From SYIM01 sp039800205 (lineage in GTDB: Bacteria; Pseudomonadota; Gammaproteobacteria; Burkholderiales; Burkholderiaceae_E): a DNA stretch of 23,824 nucleotides. The stretch lies in assembly GCA_039800205.1 (NCBI GenBank), contig JBDLRB010000077.1:1-23824 (forward strand). Reading direction: 5' to 3'. Both the position numbers and the translations under genes were made by a program. Shown in pieces: positions 17,965 through 23,824 of the stretch. Under the pieces are notes generated by a model, which saw only the letters and a program-made list of their open reading frames with translations, had not been told where the DNA came from and did not search any database. Each line of letters opens with the position of its first letter. The stretch's first letter is position 1.

Positions 17965-20537
17965 ACGTCCTGAGCGCGTCAGACCGCACCGGGCCGGTCG
18001 CCTGCTGGCATTGCGGCGAAGCGGTCAGCCGGCACGGACACTGGCCCGTCGTGATCGATGGCATCGAGCGTGAGACCTGCTGCGCAGGCTGTCAGGCGGT
18101 CGCTCAGTCGATCGGTGGTGCCGGACTCAGTGACTACTACCGGGTGCGCGACCGCCCGGCCCTGCCGCAGACAGAGGGGCCCGACATCGATGCAAGGCTC
18201 TATGACGAGCCTGATGTGGCCGCCCGCTTTATTCGGCGGTCAGGTGCGCAATGCGAGGCCACTCTGCTCGTGGACGGCATGCGCTGCGGCGCCTGCGTGT
18301 GGCTGCTCGAACAGACGCTGAGGCGCGTCCCGGGCGTCACCGATGTCCGCATCAATCTGGGGAGCGAGCGCGCACAACTGCGCTGGGATGCTGATCGGAC
18401 CCCCCTGTCGTATCTGATCGATTCGGCACGGCGGATCGGGTACACCCTCCTCCCTCACGACCGCGAGGCGCGAGAGGCTCAAGTGGCCGCGCAATCGAGG
18501 GCCCGCCTGCGACGCTTGTTCGTCGCGGGCATCGCGATGATGCAGGTGATGATGTATGCCGTACCGGTTTATCTGGCCGGCCCCGGCGAGATCGAGCCGC
18601 AGTTCGAAGCGCTGATGCGCTGGGCCAGCCTGGCGCTCACCCTGCCCGTCGTGTTCTATTCCGCTACGCCCTTCTTCGTGGGGGCCTGGCGGGACGTGCG
18701 CAGCATGAGTCCAGGAATGGATACGCCGGTCGCGCTGGGTCTTGCTGCGGCGTTTGCTGCGAGCGTGCACGCCACGGTGACTGGACAGGGCGAAGTCTGG
18801 TTCGATACGGTCACCATGTTTGTCTTCCTGTTGCTGGCGGCACGACATCTGGAATGGCTCGCACGTCGCCGCGCCAGTCGGGCCATTGATCGACTGACTG
18901 CCGCGCGACCGCAGGCCGTCCAGAAGCTCGAGGTCGAAACGGGGCAACTCGAAACCGTCCCCGCGTCTCGATTGATCCCGGGCGACCGGTTCGTTGTTGG
19001 AGAAGGCGAGACCCTCGCGGTCGATGCCGTGCTGCTCGATGATCGCGCTCGTTTCGATCAGTCGCTGCTGACCGGTGAGTCCCTGCCCGTGTCGCATCAG
19101 CAAGGTGATGCCGTTCCCGGGGGCGCGATCAATCTGGGCGGTGCGCGACGCATGCAGGCGCTCAGCACCTGGGCGGACAGCACCTTGTCGACCCTGGGCC
19201 ACCTGGCTGAACGGGCCAGCTCCGGACGGCCTCGAATCACGGCCCTGACCGATCGCGTCGCCCAGTGGTTTGTGGGCGGTCTGCTGGTCTTTGCCGCAAT
19301 CGTTGGACTGATCTGGCTGCAGATCGATCCTGACCGGGCGCTGCCGATCGCGATTGCGGTGCTGGTCGTCTCCTGTCCCTGTGCCCTGTCTCTCGCGACG
19401 CCGGCCGCGCTCGCGGCCGCCTCGGGCCATGCACTCGCTCGGGGATGGGTGCTGGCCCGGTCCGACGCCCTGGAGTCGATGGCGCAGATCACCGATGTCG
19501 TCTTCGACAAGACCGGCACGCTGACTGCCGGTACGCTGAGCCTCACCGAGATCCGGACCGTCGATTCCACCTCCGAGCGTAACCCCTCGATCGATGGATC
19601 GGACCGCTGGCTCGCAATCGCGAGCGCGCTCGAGCAAGGCAGCCCTCACCCGGTCGCACGAGCCCTGCGCGCTGCGGCCGCGACCCGAGGACTGGACAGC
19701 CGCATCGCCGAGGGCCTCCGCAGCACCCCCGGTCAGGGCATCGAGGGCACGATCGACCAGCTCTCCTGGCGTATTGGGCGTCTCGATTTCGTGTGCGCGG
19801 AACATTCGTGCGAAGGCGGAGGGACCGGTGTCCAGGAGCCTGCGCCCTCCCCGACCGGAATGATTGAGGTGTGGCTCGGCCATTCCGGACGACCGATCGC
19901 GCAGTTCATGTTTGATGACCCGGTTCGGCCCGAAAGCGCACGGGTCATCCAGGCACTGCGGGAACACGGTCTGACGGTTCACCTGCTCTCCGGAGATCGC
20001 GCCCAGACGGTTGCACACGTGGCCCGCCGACTCGGCATCGAGCACGCCCGGGGCGATGCCACACCCGAGGACAAACTCGCCTGGGTTCGGGCCATGCAGC
20101 AGCAGGGTCGTCGCGTCCTGATGGTGGGGGATGGCATCAATGACGCGCCGGTTCTCGCGGGCGCCAACGTGTCGGTCGCGGTCGGGCAGGCGAGCGCGCT
20201 GGCACGGATCTCGGCCGATGTGGTGCTGCTTGGCAATGGCCTCTCACCGTTGACCGAGCTCCACCGCCTGGCGCGGAACACCCGATCCATCATCCACCAG
20301 AATCTCAGCTGGGCGATGGCTTACAACCTGCTCGCCATCCCGCTCGCGGCCCTGGGATGGGTCTCCGGCGGGGTCGCGGCCCTGGGCATGTCGCTCAGTT
20401 CACTGCTGGTCGCGGCGAATGCGCTCCGCCTGCTGCCTGCCCGCACGCGACCACAGCCCCCGGACGAGGCGCCGATCGCGCTCGAACCGCCGAAGGCTGA
20501 CGCTGTACCGATCGCTGGTCTGGCCGAGCGCGTCTGA
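17961..20537 (+). CDS. ccoI: Cbb3 oxidase-associated copper-translocating P1B-type ATPase
   Basis: Exports copper toward the periplasm for CuB insertion into CcoN. The 858-residue protein starts with a Cys-rich module (CWHCG, then CCAGC) typical of CcoI/FixI. A heavy-metal domain with MRCGAC (Cys109, Cys112) follows, then eight membrane helices. The ion motif CPC is at 472-474 (SCPCALSLATPAAL), the phosphorylation motif DKTGT at 516, HP at 563-564 and GDGINDAP at 723-730; LTGESLPV marks the actuator domain. The start overlaps the SafE-like gene by 4 bases, and the stop overlaps the ccoS start (TGATG). The C-terminal tail is Pro/Glu-rich. All key residues are present, so the pump should be active. 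Confidence 0.96.
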   Translation: MNVLSASDRTGPVACWHCGEAVSRHGHWPVVIDGIERETCCAGCQAVAQSIGGAGLSDYYRVRDRPALPQTEGPDIDARLYDEPDVAARFIRRSGAQCEATLLVDGMRCGACVWLLEQTLRRVPGVTDVRINLGSERAQLRWDADRTPLSYLIDSARRIGYTLLPHDREAREAQVAAQSRARLRRLFVAGIAMMQVMMYAVPVYLAGPGEIEPQFEALMRWASLALTLPVVFYSATPFFVGAWRDVRSMSPGMDTPVALGLAAAFAASVHATVTGQGEVWFDTVTMFVFLLLAARHLEWLARRRASRAIDRLTAARPQAVQKLEVETGQLETVPASRLIPGDRFVVGEGETLAVDAVLLDDRARFDQSLLTGESLPVSHQQGDAVPGGAINLGGARRMQALSTWADSTLSTLGHLAERASSGRPRITALTDRVAQWFVGGLLVFAAIVGLIWLQIDPDRALPIAIAVLVVSCPCALSLATPAALAAASGHALARGWVLARSDALESMAQITDVVFDKTGTLTAGTLSLTEIRTVDSTSERNPSIDGSDRWLAIASALEQGSPHPVARALRAAAATRGLDSRIAEGLRSTPGQGIEGTIDQLSWRIGRLDFVCAEHSCEGGGTGVQEPAPSPTGMIEVWLGHSGRPIAQFMFDDPVRPESARVIQALREHGLTVHLLSGDRAQTVAHVARRLGIEHARGDATPEDKLAWVRAMQQQGRRVLMVGDGINDAPVLAGANVSVAVGQASALARISADVVLLGNGLSPLTELHRLARNTRSIIHQNLSWAMAYNLLAIPLAALGWVSGGVAALGMSLSSLLVAANALRLLPARTRPQPPDEAPIALEPPKADAVPIAGLAERV

Positions 20538-20746
20538 TGGAATCGCTCTATCTGCTGATCCCGTTGAGCGTACTGATCATCATGGGCGTATCGGTGGTGT
20601 TTCTCCGAATGGTCTCGAAGGGTCAGTTTGACGACCTGGACAGCCCCGCCCAGAGCATCCTGCTCGATGATGACCGCACCGACCGCGCGGTCGACTCCAG
20701 TGGATCGACCGAGGTCGGCGCACAACAGCGCTCGGCCCGGACTTGA
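20537..20746 (+). CDS. ccoS: Cbb3-type oxidase assembly protein CcoS
   Basis: A 69-residue protein with one N-terminal membrane helix (SLYLLIPLSVLIIMGVSVVF) followed by the family motif KGQFDDLDSPA and a polar tail. CcoS/FixS is needed for cofactor insertion into cbb3 oxidase in organisms where it has been tested. It overlaps ccoI by one base (TGATG). The stretch after QSILLDDD is longer than in the shortest family members. A 93-base gap with the candidate ccoN promoter follows. It is probably expressed with ccoI and can also feed transcription into ccoN, as no clear terminator separates them. Confidence 0.93.
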   Translation: MESLYLLIPLSVLIIMGVSVVFLRMVSKGQFDDLDSPAQSILLDDDRTDRAVDSSGSTEVGAQQRSART

Positions 20747-20772
20747 TCTCCCGCAGATTTTTTCCAGCAGCC

Positions 20773-20814
20773 TTGATGCAGCGCAAAATCAAAGGCGCCC
20801 ATTCCCCAAATAAT
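20773..20814 (+). promoter_or_regulatory. Candidate FNR/Anr-dependent promoter of ccoNOQP
   Basis: TTGAT (20773-20777), four bases, then CGCAA (20782-20786) resemble the FNR/Anr site TTGAT-N4-ATCAA, with a perfect left half and three of five in the right half. AATAAT (20809-20814) matches five of six -10 positions and predicts a start near 20821, which puts the site centre at -41.5, the class II spacing. A weaker TTGAT-N4-CGCAG lies at 20743-20756, centred near -71.5. Induction at low oxygen is inferred. Confidence 0.6.
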
Positions 20815-20839
20815 CACCCGGTTCACTGGGGGGATATTC

Positions 20840-22276
20840 ATGACAGGGATGACAACTACGGGCGAACGCTATCACTACGCGGTCGTGCGCCAGTTTTCGG
20901 TAATGACCGTGGTCTGGGGCTTCGTCGGCATGCTGGTGGGACTGTGGATCGCGATGCAGCTGGCCTGGCCAGCGCTCAACTTTGACCTGCCCTGGTTCAG
21001 CTACGGTCGACTTCGTCCCCTGCACACCAACGCGGTGATCTTCGCGTTCGGGGGCTCGGCCTTGTTTGCCACGTCCTACTACGTCGTGCAGAGAACCTGC
21101 CAGGTTCCGCTCTTTGCACCCTGGCTGGCGAGCTTCACCTTCTGGGGCTGGCAAGCCGTCATCGTATTGGCCGCCCTCACCCTGCCGCTGGGCATCACCA
21201 CCAGCAAGGAATACGCCGAGCTCGAGTGGCCGATCGACCTGCTGATCGCGGTCGTGTGGGTGTCCTACGCCGTGGTGTTCTTCGGGACGATCGCCAAGCG
21301 CAAGACCCCTCACATCTACGTCGCCAACTGGTTCTTCGGTGCATTCATCATCACAGTTGCCATCCTCCACATCGTCAATAGCGCGGCCCTGCCGGTCACA
21401 CTGACCAAGTCCTACTCGGCCTACGCCGGCGTTCAGGACGCGATGGTGCAGTGGTGGTACGGACACAATGCGGTGGGCTTTTTCCTGACGGCCGGCTTTC
21501 TGGGGATCATGTACTACTTCATCCCCAAGCAGGCCGAGCGACCGGTGTACTCCTACAGGCTCTCGGTCGTTCACTTCTGGGCCTTGATCTTCACCTACAT
21601 GTGGGCCGGTCCCCACCACCTGCACTACACGGCGCTTCCAGACTGGGCGCAGTCGATCGGAATGGTCTTTTCGCTGATCCTTCTTGCGCCCTCCTGGGGA
21701 GGCATGATCAACGGCATCATGACCCTGTCGGGCGCCTGGCACAAACTCCGCCAGGATCCGATCCTGAAGTTCCTGATCGTCTCGCTGTCCTTCTACGGCA
21801 TGTCCACGTTCGAGGGTCCGATGATGTCGATCAAGACCGTCAATGCGCTGTCTCACTACACGGACTGGACCATTGGTCACGTACATTCCGGCGCCCTCGG
21901 CTGGGTCGGCTTCATTTCGATTGGCGCGATCTACTACCTGCTGCCCCGGCTTTATGGACAGACCCGGATGTACAGCACGCGATTGATCGAAGTGCATTTC
22001 TGGATCGCCACGATCGGCATCGTGCTCTACATCGCCGCGCTCTGGATCTCGGGCGTCACACAAGGATTGATGTGGCGCGCAACAAATTCGGACGGCACGC
22101 TGACCTACGCCTTCGTCGAATCGGTGAAGGCCTCATACCCGTACTGGACGATCCGCGTCGTCGGCGGGCTGCTCTATCTGACCGGAATGGTGCTGATGTT
22201 CTACAACATGATGATGACCATCCGAAGCGGCAAGGCGGTCGACGCGCCCATCCCGGCCGTCGTCGCCCACGCTTGA
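20840..22276 (+). CDS. ccoN: Cbb3-type cytochrome c oxidase subunit I
   Basis: The catalytic membrane subunit, which reduces oxygen at a heme b3-CuB site and pumps protons. The 478-residue protein has about 12 helices. By comparison with the P. stutzeri enzyme, the ligands are visible: His62 (heme b) in HTNAVIFAFGG; His209 in WYGHN and His259/His260 in AGPHH (CuB); Tyr253 in TYMWAGPHH (the cross-linked tyrosine); and His347 and His349 in GHVHSG (hemes b3 and b). The ATG at 20840 follows a run of G residues (20828-20833) that serves as Shine-Dalgarno; an ATG nine bases later is possible. It is the first gene of ccoNOQP and is followed 21 bases later by ccoO. No key residue is missing. Confidence 0.97.
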   Translation: MTGMTTTGERYHYAVVRQFSVMTVVWGFVGMLVGLWIAMQLAWPALNFDLPWFSYGRLRPLHTNAVIFAFGGSALFATSYYVVQRTCQVPLFAPWLASFTFWGWQAVIVLAALTLPLGITTSKEYAELEWPIDLLIAVVWVSYAVVFFGTIAKRKTPHIYVANWFFGAFIITVAILHIVNSAALPVTLTKSYSAYAGVQDAMVQWWYGHNAVGFFLTAGFLGIMYYFIPKQAERPVYSYRLSVVHFWALIFTYMWAGPHHLHYTALPDWAQSIGMVFSLILLAPSWGGMINGIMTLSGAWHKLRQDPILKFLIVSLSFYGMSTFEGPMMSIKTVNALSHYTDWTIGHVHSGALGWVGFISIGAIYYLLPRLYGQTRMYSTRLIEVHFWIATIGIVLYIAALWISGVTQGLMWRATNSDGTLTYAFVESVKASYPYWTIRVVGGLLYLTGMVLMFYNMMMTIRSGKAVDAPIPAVVAHA

Positions 22277-22297
22277 CCGACGCAGGAGGTTTTGAAC

Positions 22298-22918
22298 ATG
22301 AGCAAGTTCAGTCACGCACTCATCGAAAAGAGCATGCCCCTGATGATCGTTCTGATCATCGTCGCGGTCAGTTTCGGCGGCCTGGTCGAAATCGTGCCGC
22401 TCTTTTTCCAGAAGTCGACCACCGAACCGGTCGCGGGCCTCAAGCCCTATGATGCACTGCGACTCACCGGCCGGGATGTGTATGTCCGGGAGGGTTGCTA
22501 CAACTGCCACTCGCAAATGATCCGGCCCTTTCGGGCCGAGACCGAGCGTTACGGCCACTATTCAGTCGCCGGCGAATTCGTCTATGACCGGCCCTTTCAG
22601 TGGGGCAGCAAGCGCACCGGGCCAGACCTCGCCCGGGTGGGCGGTCGCTACAGTGACGAGTGGCACCGGGTACACCTGATCAACCCGCGCGACCTGGTCC
22701 CTGAATCCAACATGCCGGGCTATCCGTGGTTGCTCAGCGCCGCAGCCGACGACGGCACGATCCGAAAGAAGATGCAGGTCTTGCGCACGCTCGGCCATCC
22801 CTACAGCGACGAGGACATTGCCCGGGCGCCTGAACTGCTCAAGGGCAAAACCGAAATGGATGCGCTGATCGCCTACCTGCAGGGTCTGGGTACGCTGGTG
22901 CGTTCACAGACTCGCTGA
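22298..22918 (+). CDS. ccoO: Cbb3-type cytochrome c oxidase subunit II (monoheme)
   Basis: A membrane-anchored periplasmic cytochrome c of 206 residues that passes electrons to CcoN. An N-terminal helix (MPLMIVLIIVAVSFGGLVEI) is uncleaved and anchors the protein. The heme site CYNCH is at residues 67-71, followed by SQMIRPFRAETERYGHYS. The axial methionine is probably in ESNMPGYPW. The ATG at 22298 has an ideal AGGAGGT at 22284-22290; the in-frame TTG two codons earlier overlaps the spacer and is unlikely. ccoQ begins 17 bases after the stop. Confidence 0.97.
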   Translation: MSKFSHALIEKSMPLMIVLIIVAVSFGGLVEIVPLFFQKSTTEPVAGLKPYDALRLTGRDVYVREGCYNCHSQMIRPFRAETERYGHYSVAGEFVYDRPFQWGSKRTGPDLARVGGRYSDEWHRVHLINPRDLVPESNMPGYPWLLSAAADDGTIRKKMQVLRTLGHPYSDEDIARAPELLKGKTEMDALIAYLQGLGTLVRSQTR

Positions 22919-22935
22919 AAGCGGAGTATCGAAAA

Positions 22936-23076
22936 ATGGACATCCACACTGCACGCGGGCTGATCGCAGCACTGAGCCTTGCACTGTTCATCGGCATCGT
23001 CCTCTGGGCGTGGAGTCGAACCCAGCGCGACCGCTTCGATGAAGCCGCCCGGCTTCCCTTCAACGAAAAAGACTGA
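22936..23076 (+). CDS. ccoQ: Cbb3-type oxidase small subunit CcoQ
   Basis: A 46-residue membrane protein that runs from MDIHTARGLIAALSLALF, through a hydrophobic helix ending VLWAWS, to a polar tail with AARLPFNEKD. The single helix and the tail pattern are those of CcoQ/FixQ, which stabilises the oxidase complex. GGAG (22923-22926) lies 9 bases before the ATG. Its place between ccoO and ccoP confirms the assignment. ccoP begins 29 bases downstream. Confidence 0.92.
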   Translation: MDIHTARGLIAALSLALFIGIVLWAWSRTQRDRFDEAARLPFNEKD

Positions 23077-23105
23077 GCCCGCCGGCAAACAGGGAGCGTA
23101 ACAAC

Positions 23106-23824
23106 ATGGCTGACTTTTTCCATTCGGGCTGGGGCCTCTACATTGCGATCGTCACCATCGTGTCGATCCTGTTCTGCCTCTGGCTCGCCGTGACCATGGC
23201 TCGCGGCCGCGTTCCAGGCGAGACCATCGGAACCACCGGCCACGCCTGGGACGAGGACCTCCAGGAACTGAACAACCCGCTCCCCCGTTGGTGGTTGTGG
23301 CTGTTCATCATCACCATTGTGTTCAGCATCGGCTACCTGTGGCTCTATCCCGGCCTGGGCGGTCGTCCAGGCTCGCTCGGCTGGTCTCAGGCCGAACAGT
23401 ACGAACAGGAGGTCAAGCGCTTCAACGCCGTGACCGAGCCCCTTTACGCCCGGTTTTCAGCAATGGACCTCAAGCAGGTCGCAACGGATCCTCAGGGGCG
23501 AGCAATCGGCGAGCGCCTTTACCAGACCTACTGTGTGCAGTGCCACGGCGCCGATGCAAGAGGCTCCAAGGGCTACCCCAATCTGGCCGACAACGACTGG
23601 CTGTGGGGGGGCGATCCGTCTGCGATCAAGACCACGATCCTTAATGGTCGAAACGGCATGATGCCGCCGATGGCCGCCGCCGTCGGCTCCGGTTCGGAGG
23701 TTGAGCATCTCGCCCACTACGTCGTGTCCCGGTCGGGCGGTGGCCATGACGCGACCAAGGCTGCGCTGGGCAAAGGCAAGTTCGAAGTCTGCGCCGCCTG
23801 CCACGGCGCAGAGGGGCGGGGTAA
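23106..23824 (+). CDS. ccoP: Cbb3-type cytochrome c oxidase subunit III (diheme), cut by window edge
   Basis: The first 239 codons of the diheme electron-entry subunit; the 3' end lies beyond the window. Two membrane helices come first (about residues 8-32 and 60-80), with the family's GHAWDEDLQELNNPLPRWW between them. The first heme site is CVQCH (143-147) and the second CAACH (229-233). A methionine-rich loop, NGRNGMMPPM, supplies the axial ligand of the first heme. AGGGAG (23091-23096) lies 9 bases before the ATG. The missing part should be roughly 60-80 residues if the protein has the usual length of about 300. Confidence 0.96.
   Translation, partial: MADFFHSGWGLYIAIVTIVSILFCLWLAVTMARGRVPGETIGTTGHAWDEDLQELNNPLPRWWLWLFIITIVFSIGYLWLYPGLGGRPGSLGWSQAEQYEQEVKRFNAVTEPLYARFSAMDLKQVATDPQGRAIGERLYQTYCVQCHGADARGSKGYPNLADNDWLWGGDPSAIKTTILNGRNGMMPPMAAAVGSGSEVEHLAHYVVSRSGGGHDATKAALGKGKFEVCAACHGAEGRG

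Noticed and set aside
18240..20045. A 601-codon open frame on the minus strand opposite ccoI
   Set aside because: It mirrors a gene with every P-type ATPase motif; the translation is low-complexity, without family signals.
20747..20772. A rho-independent terminator after ccoS, suggested by a T6 run
   Set aside because: No stable stem directly precedes the T-run; the nearest GCGC pair is too short and too far upstream.
20789..22063. A 424-codon open frame on the minus strand opposite ccoN
   Set aside because: It is antisense to a conserved membrane protein gene and is highly charged, with no motif or ribosome-binding site.

Overview
The window is a GC-rich, densely coded stretch of a proteobacterial chromosome. 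Gene content and order point to a betaproteobacterium, Burkholderiales-like: fmdB, DUF502, aspS, nudB, an EEP-family gene and clsB run in one direction, an MFS gene and ssb sit back-to-back with uvrA, and the cbb3 oxidase order is ccoI-ccoS-ccoN-ccoO-ccoQ-ccoP. This assignment is an inference from synteny and protein style; no rRNA is present. I see no tRNA, insertion sequence, prophage gene, CRISPR array or origin. No gap between genes exceeds about 170 bases.

Region 1 (1-2119). The 5' part of a PLP aminotransferase gene, cut by the window edge, follows a DUF429 gene on the minus strand. folE (GTP cyclohydrolase I) is divergent from them.

Region 2 (2153-10450, minus). A likely eight-gene transcription unit reads, in transcription order: fmdB-type zinc ribbon, DUF502 membrane protein, aspS, nudB, a YbhP-like EEP phosphohydrolase, cardiolipin synthase clsB, a ligase-associated metallo-beta-lactamase exonuclease and an ATP-dependent DNA ligase. 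Most junctions overlap or are separated by fewer than 40 bases. It joins tRNA charging, a folate step (NudB acts on the product of FolE), membrane lipid synthesis and DNA repair. A perfect TATAAT and a terminator-like hairpin lie between ssb and fmdB.

Region 3 (10510-15196). ssb and an MFS transporter gene lie on the minus strand, and uvrA diverges from them. uvrA runs 43 bases into the convergent aldolase gene.

Region 4 (15154-17021, minus). mtnA and a fuculose-aldolase-like class II aldolase overlap by ATGA. Together they look like the last two steps of a dihydroxyacetone-phosphate shunt for salvaging 5'-methylthioadenosine or 5'-deoxyadenosine. The aldolase ribosome-binding site is buried in a long, nearly perfect hairpin made from the end of mtnA, which is the most interesting new element I found.

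Region 5 (17182-23824, plus). A DsbD_2/SafE-type membrane protein, the copper ATPase ccoI and ccoS are followed by ccoN, ccoO, ccoQ and a truncated ccoP, encoding the high-affinity cbb3 cytochrome oxidase and part of its copper and assembly machinery. An FNR/Anr-like site with class II spacing precedes ccoN. ccoG and ccoH are not in the window.

Most genes are familiar families. The novelty lies in RNA and DNA structure at gene junctions and in operon composition; I found no clear new defence or mobile system.
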